Of a stretch of 64,000 bases of DNA, positions 1 through 8,593 are shown one piece after another. The stretch's first letter is position 1; each line of letters begins with the position of its first letter. The translations under genes and the position numbers were made by a program. This stretch comes from Pseudomonas fluorescens (GTDB lineage: Bacteria; Pseudomonadota; Gammaproteobacteria; Pseudomonadales; Pseudomonadaceae), in assembly GCF_018614655.1 (NCBI RefSeq), contig NZ_JAGGOG010000011.1, forward strand, positions 124,001 to 188,000, in the 5' to 3' direction. Below the pieces are notes generated by a model that made no database searches, was not told the origin of the DNA, and saw only the letters and a program-made list of their open reading frames with translations.

Positions 1-1
1 G

Positions 2-244
2 CACTTTCATTTCATCCCGGTGTACGGCTGGGTGGAGGACCTGTTCTGGCAGGATGAGCGCTACCGGGTGCTGGAGAATTTTTCCGCAGCTACCTCACCA
101 CAGCCCCTGACGGACGGAGCCGAGCTGACGCTGTTTATCTGGCGCGAATTTGGTGAGCGCTTCACGCCACCGGCAACGCAGGGACCGTCGGTGTGCGAGA
201 CGATTGAGCGCTTGAGGGAGGCGCTCAGAAACAAAGTCGTTTAG
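2..244 (+). CDS. HIT-family protein, C-terminal part (gene cut by window edge)
   Basis: The reading frame is open from base 2 and ends at a TAG at 242-244, so only the last 80 codons are visible. The first residues read HFHFIPVYGW, which fits the histidine triad (H-x-H-x-x) of HIT nucleotide hydrolases/transferases; a small acidic and aromatic tail follows. A GTG at 20 is in frame but starting there would discard the triad, so the true start lies outside the window. HIT enzymes act on nucleoside phosphates in the cytoplasm. The assignment rests on one short motif and is tentative. Confidence 0.5.
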   Translation, partial: HFHFIPVYGWVEDLFWQDERYRVLENFSAATSPQPLTDGAELTLFIWREFGERFTPPATQGPSVCETIERLREALRNKVV

Positions 245-253
245 TCCTAAGTT

Positions 254-688
254 TCAAGCATTCTCGTTACCCCGCCGGGTAAACGAATACCGGTCGATAT
301 CCGTCCTCAGTTGCCAGCCCTGACTCTGCCAATAGCGGGCTGCGCTTTCGTTGGTCTTGAACACATCAAGGTGGCACTTCTGGATGCCTTGCTGTTCAAG
401 CGCTGAAAGACAGCGCTCTACCAGCGTATTGGCAATGCCTTGGCGCCGATACTCGGGCAACACCAGCAAATGCTGCAGATACCCACGACGTCCGTCATGC
501 CCGCACATCACGCAAGCGCAGAGCACGCCATCCGCTTCAACGACAAAACTCATACCAGGGTTGCGCTCCAGATACCGGGAGGTCGACTCGCGGGAGTCGG
601 CATCACGCAGGGAAATACCAGGAGTGTTGCGCATAAGGTCGATGACAGCGGTGTAGTCGCCCCTTGTCATGACGCGAATATTGAGCAT
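254..688 (-). CDS. GNAT-family N-acetyltransferase
   Basis: A 144-residue single-domain GNAT protein. The acetyl-CoA binding segment is visible around residues 75-95 (LLVLPEYRRQGIANTLV, with the R/Q-x-x-G-x-A loop), and a C-terminal N-x-x-A-x-x-x-x-x-x-x-GW motif fits strand 5/helix 4 of the fold. Substrate cannot be inferred. It is convergent with the partial HIT gene, only 9 bases apart, and a REPIN lies upstream. The start has only a weak purine stretch before it. Confidence 0.85.
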   Translation of the reverse strand: MLNIRVMTRGDYTAVIDLMRNTPGISLRDADSRESTSRYLERNPGMSFVVEADGVLCACVMCGHDGRRGYLQHLLVLPEYRRQGIANTLVERCLSALEQQGIQKCHLDVFKTNESAARYWQSQGWQLRTDIDRYSFTRRGNENA

Positions 689-730
689 TGGATCGAGCCT
701 GGTGGTGTGGGTTTTCCATACTAACGCGGT

Positions 731-838
731 CCCCTGTAGGAGCGAGCTTGCTCGCGAAAAACCTGAGTGCGCCGCTGGGTGTCAGTTTTCCATCGTTATC
801 GTTAACGACCTTCGCGAGCAAGCTCGCTCCTACAGGGG
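731..838. repeat. REPIN (two inverted REP copies)
   Basis: The left arm begins CCCCTGTAGGAGCGAGCTTG and continues CTCGCGAA. The right arm is its reverse complement, ending CTCGCTCCTACAGGGG. About 50 unrelated bases separate the arms. This is the usual form of the REP doublets scattered between Pseudomonas genes, moved by RAYT transposases encoded elsewhere. It sits between the two divergent genes upstream of the flavin monooxygenase operon. Confidence 0.9.
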
Positions 839-891
839 ATCACGTCAGTGCCTGGCTGCTCTGCATCAGTTATTTATGCTCACTTCCCAGC

Positions 892-909
892 TTAATAATA
901 TTTTATTAA
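892..909 (+). promoter_or_regulatory. AT-rich inverted repeat upstream of the flavin monooxygenase operon
   Basis: The bases TTAAT and ATTAA flank an 8-base AT core, about 70 bases before the preferred start codon at 980. The stretch stands out from its GC-rich surroundings and has the T-N11-A geometry that LysR-type regulators favour. The LysR gene at 4707-5618 is the obvious candidate regulator, but that link is inference only. The other sequence in 839-979 shows nothing clear. Confidence 0.3.
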
Positions 910-979
910 TACCCGCCCGCCCCCTAGCCTTGAAGTCATGCCCGACCTGAATCCAATCGCTGTTCAGAAGGATAGAGAC

Positions 980-2275
980 ATGACTGTTGAAACAATAAAA
1001 ATAGACACTCTTGTGGTAGGCGCCGGCCAGGCCGGCGTGGCCATGAGTGAGCATCTGAGCAAGCAGGGCGTGCCGCATCTGGTGCTGGAGCGCAGTCGTA
1101 TCGCCGAGCGCTGGCGCACCGGGCGCTGGGATTCGCTGGTGGCCAACGGGCCGGCCTGGCATGACCGCTTTCCAGGCCTTGAGTTTGATGACGTCAGCCC
1201 GGACGGCTTTGCCGCGAAAGAACGCGTGGCGGACTACTTTGAAGCCTACGCCCGCAAGTTCAACGCACCGATCCGTACTGGCGTTGAAGTGAAGTCGGTA
1301 GAGCGCAATGTCGGCCGTCCGGGCTTCACCGTACACACCTCTGAAGGCGTGATCGAAGCCAACCGGGTGGTCGCAGCCACCGGACCATTCCAGAAGCCGG
1401 TGATCCCGGCAATCGCGCCGCAGAATGTGCCCTTCACGCAAATCCACTCTGCCGACTACCGCAACCCTGGGCAACTGCCCGAGGGCGCCGTGCTGGTGGT
1501 GGGTGCGGGCTCTTCGGGGGTGCAGATCGCCGATGAATTGCAGCGTGCCGGCAAGCAGGTTTATCTGTCGGTGGGCGCCCATGACCGCCCTCCGCGTGCC
1601 TATCGCAACCGTGATTTCTGCTGGTGGCTGGGGGTGCTGGGCGAGTGGGATCAGGCGGCGATGAAGCCGGGCCGCGAACACGTGACCATTGCAGTCAGCG
1701 GTGCGCATGGCGGCAAGACCATCGATTTTCGCGAGCTGGCTCATCGCGGCATGACGCTGGTGGGGTTGACCCAATCCTTCAATGGCAGCGTGGCGACGTT
1801 TCAGCCGAACCTGGTGGAAAACCTGACCCGCGGTGACGAGAACTACCTGGCGCTGCTGGATGCGGCAGACGCCTATATCGAGCGCAATGGCCTCGACCTG
1901 CCACTGGAGCCTGAAGCCCGGCGCGTGTTCCCGGACCCTGAATGCGTCACCCAGCCGATCCTTGAACTGGACCTGGCCAAGGCCGGCGTCACGACCATCA
2001 TTTGGGCCACCGGCTTTGCGGTGGATTACAGCTGGCTGAACGTCGATGCCTTCGACGCCAGCGGCAAGCCTCAGCACCAGCGCGGTGTGTCCAGCGAGCA
2101 GGGAGTTTATTTCCTCGGGCTGCCCTGGCAGTCCCGTCGCGGCTCGTCGTTTATCTGGGGCGTCTGGCATGACGCCAAGCACGTGGCTGACCATATCGCC
2201 ACCCAGCGTAAATACCTCGATTACCGGGATGCATCGCAGCGTCGCGAAACCATTCACTCCCCTGTCAGCGCCTGA
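980..2275 (+). CDS. FAD/NAD(P)-dependent flavin monooxygenase (CzcO/FMO-like)
   Basis: A 431-residue flavoprotein. An N-terminal FAD Rossmann motif (GAGQAG, residues 12-17) and a second dinucleotide motif (GAGSSGVQIADEL, about residue 176) mark the two-domain FMO/BVMO type. A central ATGF-type segment (WATGF) is typical of the family. ATG 980 is preferred over ATG 938 because AGAAGGAT lies just upstream and the FAD strand starts at once. It is the first gene of a tight operon with a Rid protein (17-base gap), a DUF1028 protein and an M20 peptidase, so it probably oxygenates the operon's nitrogenous substrate; the substrate itself is unknown. Confidence 0.85.
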   Translation: MTVETIKIDTLVVGAGQAGVAMSEHLSKQGVPHLVLERSRIAERWRTGRWDSLVANGPAWHDRFPGLEFDDVSPDGFAAKERVADYFEAYARKFNAPIRTGVEVKSVERNVGRPGFTVHTSEGVIEANRVVAATGPFQKPVIPAIAPQNVPFTQIHSADYRNPGQLPEGAVLVVGAGSSGVQIADELQRAGKQVYLSVGAHDRPPRAYRNRDFCWWLGVLGEWDQAAMKPGREHVTIAVSGAHGGKTIDFRELAHRGMTLVGLTQSFNGSVATFQPNLVENLTRGDENYLALLDAADAYIERNGLDLPLEPEARRVFPDPECVTQPILELDLAKAGVTTIIWATGFAVDYSWLNVDAFDASGKPQHQRGVSSEQGVYFLGLPWQSRRGSSFIWGVWHDAKHVADHIATQRKYLDYRDASQRRETIHSPVSA

Positions 2276-2292
2276 TACTCAAGGAATTCAAG

Positions 2293-2703
2293 ATGCCTAC
2301 CCACACCCGTATTCGCATGTTCAACACCAAGGAAACCTACCCCAACCAGACCCTGGACAACGACCTGTGCCAGGCCGTTCGTGCCGGTAACACTGTCTAC
2401 GTTCGCGGCCAGGTCGGCACCGACTTCGACGGCAACCTGATCGGCCTTGGCGACCCGCGTGCCCAGGCCGAGCAGGCCATGCGCAACGTCAAACAACTGC
2501 TGGAAGAAGCCGGCAGCGACCTCAGCCACATCGTCAAGACCACCACTTACCTGATCGACCCGCGCTACCGTGAGCCGGTGTATCAGGAAGTCGGCAAGTG
2601 GCTCAAGGGCGTGTTCCCGATCTCCACCGGCCTGGTGGTATCGGCCCTGGGCCAGCCGCAGTGGCTGATGGAAATTGATGTGATTGCCGTCATCCCCGAG
2701 TAA
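2293..2703 (+). CDS. Rid-family protein lacking the catalytic arginine
   Basis: A 136-residue YjgF/YER057c/UK114-type protein. Family landmarks are visible: the strand containing VRGQVGTD, the segment LEEAGSDLSHIVKTTTYL, and a C-terminal strand ending in EIDVIAVIPE. Canonical RidA has P-A-R before the last strands, and that arginine is needed for imine/enamine deamination. Here the site reads FPISTGLVV, so the arginine is absent. This places it with the Rid subfamilies not expected to be ordinary imine deaminases; a role in hydrolysing another unstable intermediate of the operon is possible. It lies between the flavin monooxygenase and the DUF1028 gene. Confidence 0.9.
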   Translation: MPTHTRIRMFNTKETYPNQTLDNDLCQAVRAGNTVYVRGQVGTDFDGNLIGLGDPRAQAEQAMRNVKQLLEEAGSDLSHIVKTTTYLIDPRYREPVYQEVGKWLKGVFPISTGLVVSALGQPQWLMEIDVIAVIPE

Positions 2704-2717
2704 ACAGGAGCCAGGAC

Positions 2718-3395
2718 ATGACCTTTTCAATCGTCGCCCGTTGCGCCGAAACCGGCCAGCTCGGCATCGCCATCAGCTCATCGAGTATCGCCGTAGGCGC
2801 CCGTTGCCCGTGGCTGCGCCCCGGAGTGGGTGCGGTTGCGACCCAGAACATCACCCTGCCGGCCCTTGGCCCGGAAGTGCTCGACCAGCTTGAGTCAGGG
2901 CTGTCGCCAGAAGACGCGGTAGACAAGGTACTGACCCGCAACGGCTACAGCCAGTACCGACAGTTGACGGCGATTGATCACCTCGGGCGCACCGTGCATT
3001 TCAGCGGCAGCGAAACCCTGGGAACCCACAACGCTGTATCAGGTGAACAGTGCGTCGCCGCCGGCAACATGCTGGCGGACCGCTCGGTGATCGAGACCAT
3101 GGTCGCAGCCTTTGAAAATGGCGAAGGTCAACTGGCTGACCGCCTGTTGGCTGCCATGCACGCCGCCATCGCTGGCGGCGGCGAAGCCGGGCCCGTGCAT
3201 TCGGCCGCCATGGTGGTGGTCGGTGAATTGACCTGGCCGATCATCAACCTGCGGGTGGATTGGGCCGACCAGGACCCGATCGGTGAACTGCAAACGCTGT
3301 GGGACGCCTATCGCCCGCAAGTCCAGGACTACATCGACCGTGCACTGGCTCCGGACAAATCCCCAGGCTACGGCGTGGCCGGAGACGATCGATGA
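2718..3395 (+). CDS. DUF1028 family protein (Ntn-hydrolase-like)
   Basis: A 225-residue protein with the DUF1028 N-terminus (TFSIVARCAETGQLGIAISS), followed by the Gly-rich WLRPGVGAVATQN region. The family has an Ntn-hydrolase fold and is often encoded with Rid proteins and amidohydrolases. An AGGAG-type site precedes ATG 2718. Its TGA overlaps the next ATG (ATGA at 3392-3395), so translation is probably coupled to the peptidase. Biochemical function is not established; hydrolysis of an amide-type intermediate is inference from context. Confidence 0.88.
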   Translation: MTFSIVARCAETGQLGIAISSSSIAVGARCPWLRPGVGAVATQNITLPALGPEVLDQLESGLSPEDAVDKVLTRNGYSQYRQLTAIDHLGRTVHFSGSETLGTHNAVSGEQCVAAGNMLADRSVIETMVAAFENGEGQLADRLLAAMHAAIAGGGEAGPVHSAAMVVVGELTWPIINLRVDWADQDPIGELQTLWDAYRPQVQDYIDRALAPDKSPGYGVAGDDR

Positions 3396-4537
3396 GCATC
3401 AGCCGTGATGTGCTCAAGACGCTGGTGGGGTTTGATACCACCAGCCGTGAGTCCAACCTGCAGTTGATCGCATTTGTCCGCGACTACCTCGAAGGCTTCG
3501 GTGTCGCCAGTGAGTTGGTCTACAACGATGAGCGCAGCAAGGCCAATCTGTTCGCAACCATCGGCCCGGTAGACCTGCCGGGCATTGTGCTCTCCGGTCA
3601 CACCGACGTGGTGCCCGTGGATGGCCAACCGTGGACCGTGCCGGCGTTTGAACTGACCGAGCGCGACGGTAAGTTGTATGGCCGGGGCACGGCGGACATG
3701 AAGGGCTACATCGCCTGTGTGCTGGCCTTGGTGCCGTCGCTGGTCAATGCACCGTTGCGGATGCCGGTGCATTTTGCACTGTCCTATGACGAGGAAGTGG
3801 GCTGCCTGGGGGTGCGTTCGCTGCTCAAGGTGCTGGAGCAACGGCCGGTCAAGCCGATGCTGTGCATCATTGGCGAGCCCACCGGGTTGAAGCCGGTTCT
3901 GGGTCACAAGGGCAAGCTGGCGATGCGCTGTGATGTGCATGGCGAAGCGTGTCATTCGGCCTATGCGCCGTCCGGGGTGAATGCCATTGAGTACGCCGCA
4001 GAGCTGATTGGTGAACTGGGACGGATTGGCCAGCGTCTCAAAGGGCAGCAGGATGCGCGGTTTGATCCGCCCTTCACTACCGTACAAACCGGGGTGATTT
4101 CGGGTGGCAAGGCGTTGAATATCGTCCCTGCCGATTGCCGTTTCGACTTTGAAGTACGCGCCCTTCCCTCGCAGGATCCGGCGATGGTGGCTGAGGAACT
4201 GAAGGCCTACGCCGAGCAGCAGGTGTTGCCGCGCATGCGTGCGGTCAGTGAACAGAGTGCGATTCGCTTCAGTGAGCTGTCGGCATATCCAGGCTTGGTC
4301 ACCGATGAACGTAGTCAGGCGGCGGAGCTGATTGCAGCGTTTTCCGGGTCGCGGGAATTTGGCACCGTGGCGTTTGGCACCGAAGGTGGGCTGTTTGATT
4401 CGGTAGGGATTCCGACCGTGGTGTGCGGGCCTGGCAGCATGGACCAGGGGCACAAGCCGGATGAGTTTGTTAGTGTGGCGCAACTGGAGGGATGTGATGA
4501 GATGTTACAGCGGATGTTGCTCTCAATCTGCCTCTGA
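3392..4537 (+). CDS. M20 family amidohydrolase, acetylornithine deacetylase (ArgE)-like
   Basis: 381 residues, the usual ArgE length. Metal ligands and catalytic residues are recognisable: SGHTDVVPVDG, YGRGTADMKG, the DEEVGCLG pair of acidic residues, GEPTGL and the distal SMDQGHKPDE histidine. ATG 3392 overlaps the DUF1028 stop and is chosen over a start at 3299, which would lie deep inside that gene. The operon context points to N-acyl amino acid or N-carbamoyl hydrolysis in a catabolic route, not arginine synthesis, so no argE symbol is given. Confidence 0.88.
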   Translation: MSISRDVLKTLVGFDTTSRESNLQLIAFVRDYLEGFGVASELVYNDERSKANLFATIGPVDLPGIVLSGHTDVVPVDGQPWTVPAFELTERDGKLYGRGTADMKGYIACVLALVPSLVNAPLRMPVHFALSYDEEVGCLGVRSLLKVLEQRPVKPMLCIIGEPTGLKPVLGHKGKLAMRCDVHGEACHSAYAPSGVNAIEYAAELIGELGRIGQRLKGQQDARFDPPFTTVQTGVISGGKALNIVPADCRFDFEVRALPSQDPAMVAEELKAYAEQQVLPRMRAVSEQSAIRFSELSAYPGLVTDERSQAAELIAAFSGSREFGTVAFGTEGGLFDSVGIPTVVCGPGSMDQGHKPDEFVSVAQLEGCDEMLQRMLLSICL

Positions 4538-4572
4538 GCCAGACGCCATCCTCCCAAGCACTGAAGATCAAA

Positions 4573-4677
4573 TGTGGGAGCGGCGGTGCGACGATTCGAC
4601 TTGCTCGCGAATGCGTAGTGTCAATCGACGAATATGTTGGCTGGTACACCGCTTTCGCGAGCAGGCCCGCTCCCACA
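4573..4677. repeat. REPIN with one variant arm
   Basis: The outer arms are TGTGGGAGCGG and CCGCTCCCACA. The right arm is the standard REP (GCGAGCAGGCCCGCTCCCACA). The left arm carries about 15 extra bases (CGGTGCGACGATTCGAC) between the outer palindrome half and TTGCTCGCGAA. The same extended arm recurs in the REPIN at 55823-55927, so it is a stable subtype and not a chance mutation. It lies between the convergent peptidase and LysR genes. Confidence 0.85.
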
Positions 4678-4706
4678 CAAGCCCGGCTCCCACCCTCGAA
4701 CTGCGG

Positions 4707-5618
4707 CTACGCTAATAACCGCGCCAACTCCTCCCGGCAATAGTCCACAAACAACTGCACCGGCTTGGTCAACGGTGCCCGCCGCAACCACACCGCCGAC
4801 AACCCCGACCCGGTCACCGTCTCCGCCAGCGGCACGCACACGACCTTCTGCCCGTCATAGGTGTATTCCGAAAACGGCTTGGTCACCAGAATCGAAAAAC
4901 CAAACCCGCGCCCCACCATGCCCCGCACCATCTCGATGGATGGCGAGCTGAACACGATGTGCGGCGTCAGCCCGCGCTCTTCGAAAATACTCACGAAGTA
5001 GGTCCGGCTAGGCAACACGTCCAACAAAATCATCGGCTCCAGCACCAGGTCCGCCAATGACACCTTGGCTTGCCGGGCAAATCGATGATCCGCCGGCAGC
5101 AAGGCATACGGTTGCTGCGGCGGCATCAGCGGTACCGTCTCGATGGTGCTGCCCAAGTCATGCTCAAACAACATCGCCACATCGATACTGCCCGCCGTCA
5201 GCGCCTGGACCAGTTCCTGCTGCTCGCCATCACGCATGCGGATTTCCACCCCCGGCCAGCGCTCTTTGAACCCTGCAATCAAGCGCGGCAAATACAGCGG
5301 CGCGACTGTTTCGAAACAGCCGATATCGATCTGCCCCGCCACCACGTCATTGTCCGCCAAGGCGTTCTGCTCGAACTCATGAGCCACCCGCAACAGCTCC
5401 AGCGTCTTGCGATAGAAACGCGCACCACTGGGCGTCAGCGACACACCCTGAGCGTGATGACGGATAAACAGTTGCACGCCAAAGCTCTCTTCCAGGTGCT
5501 TGATGGCCGTCGACACCGACGGTTGTGCGATGTAGAGCTTGCGCGAGGCCTCGGCGACGCTGCCGCACTCGGCGGTGGTTACAAAATATTTGAGTTGGCG
5601 CAGATTGTAGGCAGCCAT
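4707..5618 (-). CDS. LysR-type transcriptional regulator
   Basis: 303 residues with an N-terminal winged HTH (YNLRQLKYFVTTAECGSVAE then ASRKLYIAQPSVSTAIKHLE) and a LysR substrate-binding domain. The start at 5618 is preferred over 5651 because AGAGGTGCCC directly precedes this ATG and the HTH follows at once. It is convergent with the monooxygenase/Rid/DUF1028/peptidase operon and divergent from the NCS1 permease, so it probably controls one or both. The effector is unknown. Confidence 0.92.
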   Translation of the reverse strand: MAAYNLRQLKYFVTTAECGSVAEASRKLYIAQPSVSTAIKHLEESFGVQLFIRHHAQGVSLTPSGARFYRKTLELLRVAHEFEQNALADNDVVAGQIDIGCFETVAPLYLPRLIAGFKERWPGVEIRMRDGEQQELVQALTAGSIDVAMLFEHDLGSTIETVPLMPPQQPYALLPADHRFARQAKVSLADLVLEPMILLDVLPSRTYFVSIFEERGLTPHIVFSSPSIEMVRGMVGRGFGFSILVTKPFSEYTYDGQKVVCVPLAETVTGSGLSAVWLRRAPLTKPVQLFVDYCREELARLLA

Positions 5619-5831
5619 GGGCACCTCTGAAAACGTGGAATTTCGCCCCAAACAAGTGCAGGAAAAGCGGCTTTTTTGGTGGTTTTATTGCCATGCAACA
5701 TACCGGAGCAGAAAACACCGCGAGATATTTTTTTTAAGGTCTGAAGCAACAAACTTACTAATTTACCTGCCTGTAACCATTGCACATGATCACTCCAACA
5801 ACAAAAGCGCCGCGTTTGCTGCGCACAGCGA

Positions 5832-5847
5832 AGTACGTCCACGTACT
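5832..5847 (+). promoter_or_regulatory. Perfect inverted repeat before the NCS1 permease
   Basis: The sequence AGTACGTCCACGTACT has 7-base arms around a 2-base centre, 21 bases before the permease start at 5869. It could be an operator or a small leader hairpin. Nothing else in the 250-base LysR/permease gap is as symmetric. Confidence 0.3.
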
Positions 5848-5868
5848 CACCTTGCCTTGGAGTTCGTC

Positions 5869-7284
5869 ATGGTCACCACTGCAACATCCTCCGCACCGCT
5901 TATCGAAAAACACACGATCAGCTATGTGCCCCCGGAAGATCGCCACGGAAAGGTAAGAGACCTGTTCACCCTCTGGTTCGGCGGCAACATCGCGCCGCTA
6001 CCCATCGTCACCGGTGCCCTGGGCGTACAACTGTTTCACCTGAACCTGATCTGGGGCATCGTCGCGATCCTCGTCGGTCATCTGGTGGGCGGCGTGCTGA
6101 TGGCGCTGCACTCAGCCCAGGGGCCGCAGATGGGCATCCCGCAAATGATCCAGAGCCGCGCCCAGTTCGGCTCCCTCGGCGCCCTGCTGGTGGTAGTGAT
6201 CGCCGGCGTGATGTACATCGGCTTCTTCGCCTCCAACATTGTCCTGGCGGGCAAATCCCTGCACGGCATCGTCGACAGCGTCCCGGTGCCGGTGGGTATC
6301 GTCATCGGCGCCATCGGCTCGGGGATTATCGGCATCATCGGCTACCGCTTTATCCATGTACTCAACCGCATCGGTACCTGGGTGCTGGGCGCCGGCATCG
6401 TGCTGGGCTTCGGCTACATCTTCACCCACGTGCAGACCAGCGACTTCCTCACCCGTGGCAGCTTCAACCTCTCAGGCTGGCTGGCCACCGTATCCCTGGC
6501 TGCGCTGTGGCAGATCGCCTTTGCGCCCTACGTTTCGGACTATTCCCGCTACCTGCCGGCTGACGTGCCCGTCGCGTCGACCTTCTGGACCACTTACCTG
6601 GGCACCGTCCTCGGCTCCAGCCTGTCGTTCATCTTCGGCGCCGTGGCGGTATTGGCCACCCCGGTCGGCATGGACACCATGGACGCGGTCAAACTGGCGA
6701 CCGGCTCCATCGGGCCGCTGATGTTGTTGCTGTTTTTGCTCAGCGTGATCAGCCACAACGCCCTTAACCTTTATGGCGCGGTGCTGTCGTTGATCACTCT
6801 GGTGCAGACCTTTGCCTATCGCTGGATCCCAACGGCCAAAGCGCGTGCGGTGATCTCGGTCATCGTGTTGGCGGCCTGCTCGATAGCGGCGGTGTTTGCC
6901 TCGAAGGACTTTATCGGGCACTTCGTGGACATGGTGCTGGTGTTGTTGGTGGTGCTGGTGCCATGGACGGCGATCAACCTGATCGACTTCTATGCCATCC
7001 ATAAGGGCAAATACGATATTGGCTCGATCTTCCGGGTCGATGGCGGAATCTATGGGCGCTACAACCCGCAGGCGCTGTTGGCGTATGCGATAGGGATTGC
7101 GGTGCAGATTCCGTTCATGAACACGCCGCTGTACGTAGGGCCGATTTCGGCACACATCAACGGCGCAGATCTGTCGTGGCTGGTGGGGCTGGTGGTGACG
7201 TCACCGCTGTATTTCTGGTTGGCGAGTCGGGACAGTGCGTATAAACGCCGGATGGAGGGAGGAAAGTTGGTGGGTAGCATTTGA
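5869..7284 (+). CDS. NCS1-family permease (purine/cytosine/hydantoin-type)
   Basis: A 471-residue inner-membrane protein with about 12 hydrophobic helices. Family features include the early LFTLWFGGNIAPLPIVTGAL segment and the helix-3 region with GPQMGIPQMIQSRAQFG. The start at 5869 has GGAG upstream and begins just before the conserved cytoplasmic N-terminus; the longer frame from 5617 would run across the regulator's start and the promoter. It likely imports the nitrogenous substrate handled by the operon at 980-4537. NCS1 substrates range from nucleobases to hydantoins, thiamine and allantoin; which applies here is not visible. Confidence 0.9.
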   Translation: MVTTATSSAPLIEKHTISYVPPEDRHGKVRDLFTLWFGGNIAPLPIVTGALGVQLFHLNLIWGIVAILVGHLVGGVLMALHSAQGPQMGIPQMIQSRAQFGSLGALLVVVIAGVMYIGFFASNIVLAGKSLHGIVDSVPVPVGIVIGAIGSGIIGIIGYRFIHVLNRIGTWVLGAGIVLGFGYIFTHVQTSDFLTRGSFNLSGWLATVSLAALWQIAFAPYVSDYSRYLPADVPVASTFWTTYLGTVLGSSLSFIFGAVAVLATPVGMDTMDAVKLATGSIGPLMLLLFLLSVISHNALNLYGAVLSLITLVQTFAYRWIPTAKARAVISVIVLAACSIAAVFASKDFIGHFVDMVLVLLVVLVPWTAINLIDFYAIHKGKYDIGSIFRVDGGIYGRYNPQALLAYAIGIAVQIPFMNTPLYVGPISAHINGADLSWLVGLVVTSPLYFWLASRDSAYKRRMEGGKLVGSI

Positions 7285-7357
7285 ATGTGGCAAGGGGGGT
7301 GGCTTACACCCTTTTCAATCGCTCAAAACCCGCTAGGATCGTGTCCTCGATCCTTTG

Positions 7358-7864
7358 ATGCCGGTCTTCTCAATGCCCACCCTGCACTTTCGCAACGCCG
7401 TCCCCGCAGACGCCACCCGCTGCTACCACATCGAAATCGGCGCCTATGAAGGTGACGAAGCTGCCACCCTGGAAAAGATCGCCACACGCATCGCCCTGTA
7501 CCCACAAGGGTTTCTGATTCTTGAAGTCGGTGGCGAGGTGGTCGGTTTCATCAACAGCGGCTGTGCCCATGAAGTGATCATGTCCGATGAATCGTTCAAG
7601 GAACTGGTGGGCCATTCGGCCGATGCGCCTAACGTGGTGATCATGTCGGTGGTGATTGACCCGGCTCACCAAGGCAAGGGCTACTCAAAACAACTGATGG
7701 CCGCTTTTGTCCAGCGCATGAAGGGCATGGGCAAGCAGACTATTCACCTGATGTGCAAGGACCAACACGTCGAACTCTACCGACGGATAGGCTATCGCTA
7801 CATTCAGCCGTCTGCTTCCGACCATGGCGGGATGGCCTGGCATGAAATGGTCATGGATATCTAA
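7358..7864 (+). CDS. GNAT-family N-acetyltransferase
   Basis: About 168 residues. The acetyl-CoA site is clear (VVIDPAHQGKGYSKQLMAAF), followed by the C-terminal VELYRRIGYRYI motif of GNAT enzymes. Starts at TTG 7355, ATG 7358 and ATG 7373 are all possible; the conserved domain (LHFRNAVPADA) begins just after 7373 and no strong ribosome site decides. It resembles arylalkylamine-type acetyltransferases in layout, but the substrate is not inferable. Confidence 0.85.
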   Translation: MPVFSMPTLHFRNAVPADATRCYHIEIGAYEGDEAATLEKIATRIALYPQGFLILEVGGEVVGFINSGCAHEVIMSDESFKELVGHSADAPNVVIMSVVIDPAHQGKGYSKQLMAAFVQRMKGMGKQTIHLMCKDQHVELYRRIGYRYIQPSASDHGGMAWHEMVMDI

Positions 7865-7929
7865 GGCGCACAGCGCTTGTGAAGGGCCCCAAGGCCCGCG
7901 TGTTCATGAGCAAAACGCTCTGAGCGCTT

Positions 7930-8475
7930 TTAGCCATGAGTGTCCAGCCGCTTGGCGAAGAGCCGGTTCTCATGGGTTTCATTCTGGAAGGTATAGGAAG
8001 GCGACCCCAAAAGCTCGTATCCCCGCCGAGGGTAAAAAGCCAATGCCCGCTCATTGCCCACCCACACCGTCGCCCAAAGCAGCGAGGCGCCACCCGCGCA
8101 GGCTTGCCTTTCGGCTGCTTGCAGCAACCTGTAGCCGATGCCCAGGCCAGTAAACCGTTCCTGTATGTAGAGCCGCTGCAGCTCGGCCACCTCGGGCGTC
8201 GAAATCAGTTCGTGAGGGGTTGCCCGGGCAACCTGCGCGAAGCCCACGAGATGGTCATTCGATTCGGCGACGATAATGGATGTACCCGGCTGGGCGATCA
8301 GCCTGGAGAACGCCTCGGGGCGAAAGACTTGCAGCGCCTCGGCGGCGATTGATTCGCGAATGCCTTCGGTGGCGTAGGTATCGAGAAATACCTGCATGCC
8401 CAGCACGCCAAGGCACAACGCATCCTCAGGTACTGCATCACGAATCAGGATGTCGGGAGCATGAGTAGGGATCAT
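7930..8475 (-). CDS. GNAT-family N-acetyltransferase
   Basis: 181 residues. The N-terminal strand (ILIRDAVPEDALCL), the CoA-binding loop (LYIQERFTGLGIGYRLLQAA) and the C-terminal NERALAFYPRRGYELLG motif identify a GNAT enzyme. It is convergent with the acetyltransferase at 7358-7864 and divergent from a methyltransferase. Substrate unknown. Confidence 0.87.
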   Translation of the reverse strand: MIPTHAPDILIRDAVPEDALCLGVLGMQVFLDTYATEGIRESIAAEALQVFRPEAFSRLIAQPGTSIIVAESNDHLVGFAQVARATPHELISTPEVAELQRLYIQERFTGLGIGYRLLQAAERQACAGGASLLWATVWVGNERALAFYPRRGYELLGSPSYTFQNETHENRLFAKRLDTHG

Positions 8476-8593
8476 TCAGGGACCCGTTTCAAGGTTAAGG
8501 AGTGCACCGTTTTATCACAGTGTGCCGTACGCCGATTGCCAGTATCGCTACGCCGAAGTAGGGTTAACCGTTTCCATCACGAGCAGCCCCACC

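Noticed and set aside
866..2257. Long antisense frame opposite the flavin monooxygenase (463 codons)
   Set aside because: It is a GC-rich shadow frame with no family features, while the + strand protein has clear FAD motifs. Similar antisense frames (for example 3368-4483, 32686-34005, 23449-24441) were dropped for the same reason.
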